Shown here piece by piece: positions 56,797-64,000 of a DNA stretch of 64,000 bases. The translations under genes and the position numbers were made by a program. The notes beneath the pieces were generated by a model, which saw nothing but the letters and a program-made list of their open reading frames with translations, was not told where the DNA came from and searched no databases. Source of the stretch: Enterococcus quebecensis (lineage in GTDB: Bacteria; Bacillota; Bacilli; Lactobacillales; Enterococcaceae); the NCBI RefSeq assembly GCF_001730365.1, contig NZ_MIKB01000003.1:34125-98124 (forward strand). The letters are read 5' to 3'. How positions within the stretch are numbered: the stretch's first letter is position 1; each line of letters opens with the position of its first letter.

Positions 56797-57637
56797 TTTA
56801 AATCAGCTTTTTACCACCAACCAACTATTCTTATATGATCAGGATTGTTTGACGGAAAAAGATTATTTCCTCCCCTTTGCATTAACAGATACTTTAACAA
56901 CTTTTTCTGGGATCAATCAACAACCGATCATTCATTTTTGGCAACTTGATCAAGTAATGATACTTGGCATGAAAGATACTCGAGTAACTGATTTAGATAA
57001 CGGGTTGATTTCTTTAAAACAAGATGGCTATAATGTTGTGGTTCGTAACGCTGGAGGATTAGGTGTGATTTCGGATGAAGGGATTTTAAATGTATCACTA
57101 ATTCTGCCAAACCCACTTAAGAAAAAAATCAGTATCGACGAGGCATACAGATTTATGTGGAGTTGGATCAAGCGTGCATTTGAGGATTCAACTCATGCTA
57201 TTGAAGCTTTTGAAATTACTGAGTCTTATTGTCCAGGTACCTTTGATTTAAGTATTGACGGAAAAAAATTTGCCGGCATTGCTCAACGACGTGTAAAAGA
57301 CGGCATTGCTGTGATGATTTATTTGAGTGTTAATGGAGATCAACAAAAACGTGGCGAAAGTGTTCGTCGCTTTTATCAAGCAAGTTTACATGAACATTTC
57401 GGTAAAAATGGCTATCCCCCGGTTAATCCATCTGTAATGGCAAACTTAGAAGACCTGTTGCAACGCCCCTTAACAATCGATGAAGTCAAAAAACAATTAA
57501 TTGACGTATTGTTAGACGATGTGCCTGTAACTATCGATGAACAAATGTTGCCAAAATTATTAACGTCAGAATGGTTTATGTCTGAAATCGATAAACAAAT
57601 GAATAAAATGAAACAACGAAACCTGTTATTGAATTAG
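56786..57637 (+). CDS. LipL-type octanoyl/lipoyl transferase
   Basis: 283 residues, biotin/lipoate ligase fold: LGMKDTRV, VVRNAGGLGVISDEGILN and the Cys of SYCPGTFDLSIDGKKFAGIAQRR, the latter typical of LipL (octanoyl-[GcvH]:protein N-octanoyltransferase) rather than of LplA. Moves octanoyl or lipoyl groups to E2 proteins. ATG at 56786 is my choice; starts at 56777 and 56789 are also possible because the site AGGATGAAG is weak. Its neighbour is the divergent E1 operon, whose missing E2 would be a substrate. Confidence 0.8.
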   Translation: MMTNLNQLFTTNQLFLYDQDCLTEKDYFLPFALTDTLTTFSGINQQPIIHFWQLDQVMILGMKDTRVTDLDNGLISLKQDGYNVVVRNAGGLGVISDEGILNVSLILPNPLKKKISIDEAYRFMWSWIKRAFEDSTHAIEAFEITESYCPGTFDLSIDGKKFAGIAQRRVKDGIAVMIYLSVNGDQQKRGESVRRFYQASLHEHFGKNGYPPVNPSVMANLEDLLQRPLTIDEVKKQLIDVLLDDVPVTIDEQMLPKLLTSEWFMSEIDKQMNKMKQRNLLLN

Positions 57638-57763
57638 CTAGATTTAAATGGAACAATAGGATTTCCATCGTTATGTTTAATCATATTCATCTATAAAAAA
57701 CACTTGCGAGAAAACATCAGCTCATAAAATATTCGCTGTGTTTCACAGCAAAGGAGTGAAACA

Positions 57764-59134
57764 ATGTCAACGCCTTATAAGTATCAAATTTTACCGATTG
57801 AAAAAGTCTTTCGAGACCCTGTTCACAATTATATTCATGTACAACACCAAGTGATTTTAGACTTGATTAACTCAGCAGAAGTACAACGTTTGCGCAGAAT
57901 CAAGCAATTAGGTACCTCTTCATTCACTTTTCACGGCGCAGAACATAGTCGTTTTGCTCATTCTTTAGGTGTTTACGAAATCACTCGACGAATTTGTGAT
58001 ATCTTTCAACGTAATTACTCAAGTGAACACTTAGGAGAGGAAGGCTGGGATGATAGCGAACGTTTGGTTACCCTTTGCGCCGCTTTACTTCATGATGTTG
58101 GTCACGGACCCTATTCCCATACTTTTGAACATATTTTCAACACTGACCATGAAGCTATTACAGTAGAAATCATCACTTCTCCTGAAACTGAAGTCTTTCA
58201 AATTTTAAATCGTGTTTCAGCAGATTTTCCCGATAAAGTAGCCAGTGTAATCACTAAGCAATACCCTAATCCACAAGTTGTTCAAATGATTTCCAGTCAA
58301 ATTGACGCTGATCGTATGGATTATTTGTTACGCGATGCTTATTTTACAGGAACTGAGTATGGTACTTTTGATTTAACCAGAATTTTAAGAGTGATCCGAC
58401 CTTACAAAGATGGGTTAGCTTTTGCTATGAATGGTATGCATGCTGTGGAAGATTATATTGTCAGTCGTTATCAAATGTATGTGCAAGTCTATTTCCATCC
58501 TGTTTCTCGTGGTATGGAAGTTATTTTAGATCACTTGCTTCATCGGGCAAAAGAACTGTATGAACAACAACCAGAAGATTACCAACTACACTCTCAATTA
58601 CTTGTTCCTTTTTTCAAAGGAAACTTTTCTCTGCAGGAATATTTAAGATTAGATGATGGCGTTCTTAACACTTACTTTACTCAATGGACGTCTTTGCCTG
58701 ATCCGATTCTTAATGATTTAGCTAATCGCTTTTTAATACGTAAACCGCTAAAATCTGCTACATTTTCCGGTAATCGTGATTCTGTGACCATCCGTCACTT
58801 AAAATCCTTGATTGAAAAAGTTGGTTATAATCCAAAATATTATACTGCCATCAATTCAAGTTATGACTTACCTTATGACTTTTATCGACCAGAAAAAAAT
58901 AGCCATCGAACACAAATTGAAATTATGCAAAAAGATGGTACACTGATCGAGTTATCCAAAATTAGCCATTTAGTTGCAGCATTAGCAGGACAAACACAAA
59001 TTGATGAACGTTTTTATTTTCCAAAAGAAATGGTTGACCCAAAAAGGCAACAGCATTATGATTTGTTTGATGACACTTATCGTGAATTTGCTTCGTACAT
59101 TCATAACGGTGCATTAGTTGAAGAGAAAAACTAA
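57764..59134 (+). CDS. HD-domain dNTP triphosphohydrolase (YwfO/EF1143 type)
   Basis: 456 residues. HD metal site: H in HGAEHSRFAHS, HD in LLHDVGHGPYSHTFEH and D in IDADRMDYLLRDA. The same length and motifs as the structurally studied E. faecalis EF1143, which hydrolyses dNTPs and is activated by dGTP. Regulates dNTP pools. AAAGGAG upstream; on its own 126 bases after lipL. Confidence 0.93.
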   Translation: MSTPYKYQILPIEKVFRDPVHNYIHVQHQVILDLINSAEVQRLRRIKQLGTSSFTFHGAEHSRFAHSLGVYEITRRICDIFQRNYSSEHLGEEGWDDSERLVTLCAALLHDVGHGPYSHTFEHIFNTDHEAITVEIITSPETEVFQILNRVSADFPDKVASVITKQYPNPQVVQMISSQIDADRMDYLLRDAYFTGTEYGTFDLTRILRVIRPYKDGLAFAMNGMHAVEDYIVSRYQMYVQVYFHPVSRGMEVILDHLLHRAKELYEQQPEDYQLHSQLLVPFFKGNFSLQEYLRLDDGVLNTYFTQWTSLPDPILNDLANRFLIRKPLKSATFSGNRDSVTIRHLKSLIEKVGYNPKYYTAINSSYDLPYDFYRPEKNSHRTQIEIMQKDGTLIELSKISHLVAALAGQTQIDERFYFPKEMVDPKRQQHYDLFDDTYREFASYIHNGALVEEKN

Positions 59135-59158
59135 AATATATATCCACTGGAGGAACTT

Positions 59159-59965
59159 ATGTCAGTCAAATTAGTTGCAATAGATATCGATGGAACCTTG
59201 CTTGATTCCAACAGAAAAATCACGCCCAAAGTGAAAGAAACACTAAAAAAAGCCAATGAAAAGGGCATATTTATCGTTTTATGTACTGGACGTCCTTTGC
59301 CAGGTGTAAAAGAACAGTTAGCAGAGCTAGAGTTGTATGGAGATAATGATTATGTGATCACTTACAATGGTTCTTTAGTACAATCAACTAAATCTAATGA
59401 AATCATTTCCCAATATACATTAAGTTATGATGACTTTTTGGAAATTGAACTAATGTCGCGGAAAGTTGGCGCTCATCTCCATACGATTGATGACCAAGCG
59501 ATTTATACAGCAAACCGAGACATCGGCAAATATTCTGTACATGAAGCATACCTAGTTGATATGCCCTTGAAATACCGTGCAGTCGATGAAATGACACCTG
59601 ATCTATCAATTATTAAAATGATGATGATTGATGAACCAGAAGTTTTGGATAATGCGATCAGCCAACTTCCAGAAGCGTTCATTAACAAATATACAACTGT
59701 GAAAAGTACCGATTTTTACTATGAAATTTTAAACAAAGAAGCAAGTAAAGGTAACGCTCTAGCTAAGCTTGCGGAACACTTAGGTATTTCACAAGAAGAA
59801 ACGATGGCTATTGGGGATAATGAAAATGATTTATCTATGATCGAATATGCTGGAATTGGTGTTGCAATGGGAAATGCAACTGAAAGTGTGAAGCAGGCTG
59901 CAGACGTTCACACAACCAGTAATGACGAAGATGGAGTTGCGGAAGTTTTATTAAAATACATGTAA
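59159..59965 (+). CDS. Cof-type HAD phosphatase (HAD-IIB)
   Basis: 268 residues. HAD motifs: DIDGTLLDS (nucleophile Asp), LCTGRP (motif II), KG near 200 (motif III, EASKGNALAKL) and GDNENDLSM (motif IV). A YidA-like sugar-phosphatase; substrate range broad. 24 bases after the HD gene, with GGAGG, so co-transcribed. Confidence 0.92.
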   Translation: MSVKLVAIDIDGTLLDSNRKITPKVKETLKKANEKGIFIVLCTGRPLPGVKEQLAELELYGDNDYVITYNGSLVQSTKSNEIISQYTLSYDDFLEIELMSRKVGAHLHTIDDQAIYTANRDIGKYSVHEAYLVDMPLKYRAVDEMTPDLSIIKMMMIDEPEVLDNAISQLPEAFINKYTTVKSTDFYYEILNKEASKGNALAKLAEHLGISQEETMAIGDNENDLSMIEYAGIGVAMGNATESVKQAADVHTTSNDEDGVAEVLLKYM

Positions 59966-59984
59966 TGAAATTTCTACAATTTCA

Positions 59985-60040
59985 ATAAAAAAACAAGAAA
60001 ATAATTTAAAAAAGCCAATTATTTTCTTGGCTTTTTTATT
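59985..60040. terminator. Bidirectional terminator after the Cof phosphatase
   Basis: CAAGAAAATAATT pairs with AATTATTTTCTTG; flanking A-run and T-run make it usable for both the plus gene and the converging NUDIX gene. Confidence 0.8.
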
Positions 60041-60479
60041 TTTGCGATGTCCATTTTTCTACTGCCCATTTATGACTTCCTCGTTTTAACAAATCAATCC
60101 CCTCATTGACAGAAACCCAGCGAATTGTATTTGTTTTTTCTAATGGTTCACAAATTTGTCGCCAATCATCTGCAACAAAAAAATAACCTGGATTATAATA
60201 GTCTGTATTGCGATGTCTTGAATGAAAATATTCATCCGCTTGTCCAAGGTATTCACCGATAGTCACTTCAACACCCAACTCTTCAACCATTTCTCGATGA
60301 ATTGCTTCTTCTTTTGTTTCTCCGTGTTCAATTTCTCCACCTGGTAAAAAATATGCTCCATTTGGCGCTTGAACTAAGACCATTTCTGCCCCTTGACTTC
60401 TTGAGACAATAATATATGCCCCTAACCTTTTTTTATATACCAACATTTCCGATTTCTCACCGAATGACGGTGTGCTCAT
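60036..60479 (-). CDS. NUDIX hydrolase
   Basis: 147 residues. NUDIX box GGEIEHGETKEEAIHREMVEELG is complete apart from usual variation. Start at 60479 with GGGAG upstream; an earlier in-frame start would add a 51-residue stretch that looks non-coding. Substrate unknown. Confidence 0.9.
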   Translation of the reverse strand: MSTPSFGEKSEMLVYKKRLGAYIIVSRSQGAEMVLVQAPNGAYFLPGGEIEHGETKEEAIHREMVEELGVEVTIGEYLGQADEYFHSRHRNTDYYNPGYFFVADDWRQICEPLEKTNTIRWVSVNEGIDLLKRGSHKWAVEKWTSQK

Positions 60480-60654
60480 AAAAACAACTCCCTTTTCTTT
60501 TAACCTAATATTACATGAGAATTTTCTAATGAACAAGCGATAACTTATCATTTCACTCACAATATCTACAAAGACTATGCTACTATGAACACATCCGCAA
60601 ATTTTCCCATCAGATTTGCGTATTATCTCCACTTATGAAAGGAAGTTGATTCAT

Positions 60655-61032
60655 ATGAAAATGGCTCACACTTGTGTTCGTGTCAAAGATTTAGAAGCAT
60701 CATTAGAATTTTATCAAAAGGCATTCAATTTTGAAGAAAGCCGCCGTCGTGATTTTCCAGAACATAAATTTACTTTAGTTTACTTAACATTACCTGGTGA
60801 TGGGTATGAACTAGAGCTTACGTATAATTACGATCACGAAGCCTACAACTTAGGCGATGGCTACGGTCATATCGCTATTAGTACGGATGAAATTGAGAAA
60901 CTTCACGAAGAACAAAAAAATGCGGGATTCACAGTTACTGACATGAAAGGTTTACCTGGAACTCCTCCATCATACTATTTTATTACTGATCCTGATGGGT
61001 ATAAAATCGAAGTTATTCGTACGCGTTACTAG
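60655..61032 (+). CDS. gloA: Lactoylglutathione lyase / glyoxalase I family protein
   Basis: 125 residues, single VOC domain: MAHTCVRVKDLEASLEFYQ, YELELTYN, GYGHIAI and DPDGYKIEVI give the usual His/Glu metal ligands. Probably glyoxalase I, detoxifying methylglyoxal; other VOC enzymes are possible. Start at 60655 with AAGGAAG upstream. Confidence 0.9.
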   Translation: MKMAHTCVRVKDLEASLEFYQKAFNFEESRRRDFPEHKFTLVYLTLPGDGYELELTYNYDHEAYNLGDGYGHIAISTDEIEKLHEEQKNAGFTVTDMKGLPGTPPSYYFITDPDGYKIEVIRTRY

Positions 61033-61177
61033 TAGAAAACGGTTGTTCATGTTTTAGGTTAATCCTAATCTGTGAATGACTGTTTCTTTTTGACACTTCA
61101 TAAAAATGTATTTATCCCCTTTTTTTATAAAAAAGTGATAAACTATTATTCTAGAGATTAATTGAGGACGTGATCAA

Positions 61178-61897
61178 ATGAAAAGTGTTATCGGCATAGC
61201 AGCCAACCAAATTATTCAATCCGTTGATGTTTTTAACGGCAACCATGTAAGTTATACCCCTCAAGGTTTTGTTACAGCTGTTCAAAATGCAGGAGGATTG
61301 CCAATTGTTTTACCTATAGGAGCAGAAGAAACAGCAGAAGCTTATATTTCTAAAATCGATAAATTATTATTAGCAGGTGGTCAAGATATCTCACCAGATT
61401 TCTTTGGTGAAGATCCTCACCCGAAACTTGAAGAAACCAATCGCAACCGTGATCTGTTTGAAATAGCCTTGATTAAAGAAGCGGTTAAACAAAAAAAACC
61501 AATATTCGCAGTTTGCCGAGGGATGCAATTGCTTAATGTCGTTTTAGGTGGAACTTTATATCAAGATCTTTCTTTATATCCTGATTGGAAAGTTAAACAT
61601 GGACAGCAACCTACTCAACCTCAATTTGCTACACATGGAATTCAAATAGAAAAAGCTAGCTCTCTTTATCCGCTATTGGGAGAAGACTATCGTGTTAATT
61701 CTTATCATCATCAAGCAATTAACAAACTAGCCGCGCCTTTGAAGATTATTGCAAAATCCTCTGATGGTATTGCAGAAGCTATTGAATCAGTCGATGCAAA
61801 ACAACGAATATTAGGTGTCCAATGGCACCCAGAACTTCGATTTGATATTGAATCAAAAGAATTTAACCTCTTTGATTACTTTGTGAATCAACTATAA
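61178..61897 (+). CDS. Gamma-glutamyl-GABA hydrolase family (peptidase C26)
   Basis: 239 residues, class I glutamine amidotransferase-like: catalytic Cys in FAVCRGMQLLNV, His-Glu in VQWHPELRF, N-terminal LLLAGGQDISP. PuuD-type hydrolase of gamma-glutamyl compounds. GAGGACG upstream of the ATG. Substrate not deducible. Confidence 0.9.
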   Translation: MKSVIGIAANQIIQSVDVFNGNHVSYTPQGFVTAVQNAGGLPIVLPIGAEETAEAYISKIDKLLLAGGQDISPDFFGEDPHPKLEETNRNRDLFEIALIKEAVKQKKPIFAVCRGMQLLNVVLGGTLYQDLSLYPDWKVKHGQQPTQPQFATHGIQIEKASSLYPLLGEDYRVNSYHHQAINKLAAPLKIIAKSSDGIAEAIESVDAKQRILGVQWHPELRFDIESKEFNLFDYFVNQL

Positions 61898-61947
61898 AAA
61901 AAGAAAGGTAGCAGATTGGTTGACCCCACTCTCTACCTTTCTTTTTT
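61898..61947. terminator. Bidirectional terminator after the C26 gene
   Basis: AAAGAAAGGTAG pairs with CTACCTTTCTTT, with A-run before and T-run after; serves also the converging aldo/keto reductase gene. Confidence 0.9.
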
Positions 61948-61961
61948 ATAACTAAACCAAA

Positions 61962-62786
61962 CTAAAAATCAAATTTTTCGGGATTAGAGCCGAAACGTTC
62001 ATTTTTATTTAGTTGATTGATCTGTTTTATATCCTCTTCGGTCAATTCAAAATCAAAAACATCAATATTCTGTTTAATGCGATCTTGATGGACAGATTTT
62101 GGAATAACAATAATATCACTTTGTAAATGCCAACGAATAATCACTTGTGCTGCCGTTTTATTGTATTTTTTACCAATTTCAACTAAGGTAGCATTTTCTA
62201 GAATTTTACCTTGACCTAATGGGGACCAAGCTTCAACAGCAATATTTTTCTCTGCTAAAAACTTACGCAACGGTTCTTGTGTCAATGCAGGATGAAGCTC
62301 AATTTGGTCAACCATTGGTACAATTTCAGCGGTAGTTAACAAATCATCAATATGATGCTCATGAAAATTAGAAACACCAATCGCTTTAGCTCGTCCACTA
62401 CGATAGATCTCTTCCATAGCACGCCAAGAATCTTTATATTTATCTTTTACTGGCCAGTGAATTAAATACAAATCAACATAATCTAAGCCAAGTTTATTTA
62501 AACTTTCATCAAAGGCTTTGAGCGTTGTTTCATATCCTTGATCTGTATTCCACAACTTGGTTGTTACGAAAATTTCTTCTCTGGGAACATCAGACTTACG
62601 AATTCCTTCCCCTACACCAACTTCATTTTTATAAACGGCAGCAGTATCGATTAAGCGATAACCTGCATCTAACGCCCATTTTACTGAATCAACAGCTTCT
62701 TCCCCATCTTTCACTTGCCATACCCCTAAACCTAAACGTGGGATAATCGAACCATTGGCTAATTTTTTTGTTTTTTCAAATGTCAT
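61962..62786 (-). CDS. Aldo/keto reductase (2,5-DKG reductase type)
   Basis: 274 residues, (beta/alpha)8 NADP-dependent oxidoreductase: [16 protein letters not shown] with catalytic Tyr, VTTKLWNTD (Lys), DLYLIHWP (His) and the NADPH-binding [14 protein letters not shown]. Start at 62786 with AAAGGAATG upstream. Substrate not deducible. Confidence 0.93.
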   Translation of the reverse strand: MTFEKTKKLANGSIIPRLGLGVWQVKDGEEAVDSVKWALDAGYRLIDTAAVYKNEVGVGEGIRKSDVPREEIFVTTKLWNTDQGYETTLKAFDESLNKLGLDYVDLYLIHWPVKDKYKDSWRAMEEIYRSGRAKAIGVSNFHEHHIDDLLTTAEIVPMVDQIELHPALTQEPLRKFLAEKNIAVEAWSPLGQGKILENATLVEIGKKYNKTAAQVIIRWHLQSDIIVIPKSVHQDRIKQNIDVFDFELTEEDIKQINQLNKNERFGSNPEKFDF

Positions 62787-62972
62787 TATTTGTTCATTCC
62801 TTTCAAAAAAAGTGTTTACATTCATAGTATACTCCTTAAATAAGCATTTGGAAAACGCCTAAACTATATAGCCAGGGTGTTTTATTCAATTTCGTCATCA
62901 AGTATAGAAATCTCATACTCGGTAGCTTATGATAAAGAATGATTCTATCTTATGTATGAAAGGCTGATTCCA

Positions 62973-63908
62973 ATGACACTTGATTTTAAAAAACATATCG
63001 ATAATTACCTTGAAGAGCGAAAAACATTTAGTAATATTTCCAAAAAAACGTTAAAAGCATACTATTCTGACTTGATCAACTTACACCAGTTTTGCTCTAT
63101 AAATAATTATTCTTACTCTATTGGTATTTCTAAGTATATCAATGAATTCCAACAAACATTAAAAGCAACAACGTTAAAAAGGAAAATTGTTGTCTTTAAA
63201 ATGTTTTATCGGTACTTAACAAATGAAAATTTAATGGATATTCAATTGGATTCAAAACCAAACTTTAACTACTATTACATCACTCCGAGAAAATTACCTA
63301 AAATAGTATCACCCGATGAAATAAATACAATATTAAAGAAAATGTATTTACTTCAATCAACTAAATTGACACCGTCAAAACGCAGAAATCTTATTCGTGA
63401 TACCGCATTAATTGAACTCTTAATTGCCACTGGAATTAGAATCGGAGAAGCACATGCTTTAAATATCGTTGATTATAAACCTAAAAGTCGCTTATTGTTG
63501 ATTAAAGGAAAAAATCATAAAGAACGGTTGATTTATATCTCCCCATTTGAAACAAATCATGCATTAGCTGAGTATCTTAAAGCTAGAGAAGAATATAAGC
63601 CTAAATCAAATGCCATTTTTCTAAATAAATATGGGAAACGTCTGTCAATTTATGGTATTGAAAATATTTATTCGAAATACCGAGATTTAGCGAATATCGC
63701 CCCTTCCTCTACTCCACATCACTTGCGACATACATTTGCAACAGAACTATTGTCAAATGGAGCGGATATTCGAGAAGTTCAGGAGCTACTTGGGCATTCG
63801 AGTATTGTTACAACACAGATTTATACTGCAGTGAGTACAAATCAAAAAATTAAAGTATTGGATACTTATAATTTGAGGAATAAATTACACCCAAAAACCT
63901 CCGAATAA
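62973..63908 (+). CDS. Tyrosine recombinase (phage integrase family)
   Basis: 311 residues. N-terminal SAM-like core-binding domain (about 1-95) and a catalytic domain with the complete Arg-Lys-His-Arg-His-Tyr set: GIRIGEAHAL, KGKNHKERL, HHLRHTFATELL, LGHSS and QIYTAV. Cleanly full length, so likely active. Codon use and A/T content differ from the core genes, hinting at a mobile or phase-variation locus. Start at 62973 with AAAGGC upstream. Its stop lies inside a hairpin over the next gene's ribosome site. Confidence 0.9.
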   Translation: MTLDFKKHIDNYLEERKTFSNISKKTLKAYYSDLINLHQFCSINNYSYSIGISKYINEFQQTLKATTLKRKIVVFKMFYRYLTNENLMDIQLDSKPNFNYYYITPRKLPKIVSPDEINTILKKMYLLQSTKLTPSKRRNLIRDTALIELLIATGIRIGEAHALNIVDYKPKSRLLLIKGKNHKERLIYISPFETNHALAEYLKAREEYKPKSNAIFLNKYGKRLSIYGIENIYSKYRDLANIAPSSTPHHLRHTFATELLSNGADIREVQELLGHSSIVTTQIYTAVSTNQKIKVLDTYNLRNKLHPKTSE

Positions 63909-63928
63909 CTATAAATTATTTGGAGGTT
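63896..63928 (+). promoter_or_regulatory. Hairpin masking the ribosome site of the gene after the recombinase
   Basis: AACCTCCGAATAA (63896-63908) pairs with TTATTTGGAGGTT (63916-63928) through 13 pairs with one G-U, loop CTATAAA. The 5' arm ends in the recombinase stop TAA and the 3' arm holds the GGAGG of the next gene. No U-run follows, so it is not a terminator. Confidence 0.7.
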
Positions 63929-63935
63929 AAAAGTA

Positions 63936-64000
63936 TTGAGTATTCAATTTGATTTTTGGAATAGTAAATTTAATCAATTCAAAAATTCTATAAAAAAAGA
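63936..64000 (+). CDS. Partial gene after the recombinase, unidentified
   Basis: Begins with TTG at 63936, GGAGG 8-12 bases upstream, and stays open to the window end (21 codons: start SIQFDFWNSKFNQF..). Too short to name. Position suggests it belongs to the same mobile or modification locus as the recombinase. Confidence 0.5.
   Translation, partial: MSIQFDFWNSKFNQFKNSIKK

Noticed and set aside
60480..60632. 51-codon extension of the NUDIX gene
   Set aside because: No ribosome site and no similarity; overlaps the promoter zone of gloA.
1..64000. tRNA, rRNA genes or CRISPR arrays
   Set aside because: No cloverleaf, rRNA core sequence or regularly spaced repeat was found on reading both strands; a covariance search would be needed to exclude small RNAs.

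Overview
The window reads as a chromosomal segment of a low-GC Gram-positive bacterium of the order Lactobacillales, almost certainly an Enterococcus. The evidence is the set of protein families (LapA, YozE, CvfB, a MapZ-type division protein, a CiaRH-like two-component pair, a YwfO-type HD dNTPase, an MprF with a hydrolase partner), the AT-rich codon use, strong AGGAGG-type ribosome sites with some TTG and GTG starts, and a solitary second-type EF-Tu gene with streptococcal sequence signatures, as known from several enterococcal species. No rRNA, tRNA or CRISPR array was seen. Most of the window is core genome; the last 1 kb starts what looks like an accessory region.

Layout. 1-4.9 kb: topA (partial), dprA, rnhB, rbgA, lepB, all minus. 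5.0-9.9 kb: ctpA, then a yozE-msrA-ypmS-ypmR unit with a perfect inverted repeat before it, then degV. 10.0-11.1 kb: a hemolysin-III gene with a TTG start, then a 66-residue membrane protein whose promoter carries two near-perfect SOS (LexA/DinR) boxes. 11.1-16.3 kb: rnz, SDR, lapA, recJ, apt. 16.3-19.1 kb: a CiaRH-like sensor/regulator pair and a DUF1269 protein. 19.1-22.5 kb: a three-gene cluster of a VTC-type (polyphosphate polymerase-like) protein, a DUF4956 membrane protein and a beta-helix lipoprotein. 22.6-27.1 kb: an apparent kynurenine-use locus: Lrp-type regulator, divergent MFS transporter, kynureninase, alanine dehydrogenase, with a cre site between.

27.2-34.3 kb: obg with a hairpin leader, a solitary gap gene, a DAHP synthase controlled by a T-box (specifier probably UUC, Phe), fur, cvfB, azlCD. 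34.5-39.8 kb: a zinc-ribbon MapZ-like division protein, rpoD (sigA), dnaG. 40-46.6 kb: a P-type cation ATPase, a lysozyme-like protein, and a hydrolase-mprF operon. 46.6-48.2 kb: solitary tuf (tufB type) and an unlisted 53-residue XseB-like gene. 48.9-51.7 kb: a GlcNAc-type PTS EIICBA and its PRD antiterminator. 52.0-56.2 kb: rpoE, a DUF1934 protein, then a SorC-type regulator in an operon with both E1 subunits of a 2-oxoacid/acetoin dehydrogenase. 56.4-60 kb: CxxC protein, LipL-like octanoyl/lipoyl transferase, HD dNTPase, Cof phosphatase. 60-62.8 kb: NUDIX, glyoxalase, C26 amidotransferase, aldo/keto reductase. 62.9-64 kb: a tyrosine recombinase joined by a hairpin that masks the ribosome site of the next, truncated gene.

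The most promising unexplained items are the SOS-boxed small membrane protein, the kynurenine-to-pyruvate locus, the VTC/DUF4956/beta-helix cluster, the RBS-masking hairpin after the recombinase and the free-standing XseB-like mini-gene. Functions are inferred from motifs recognised by eye; no database search was run.
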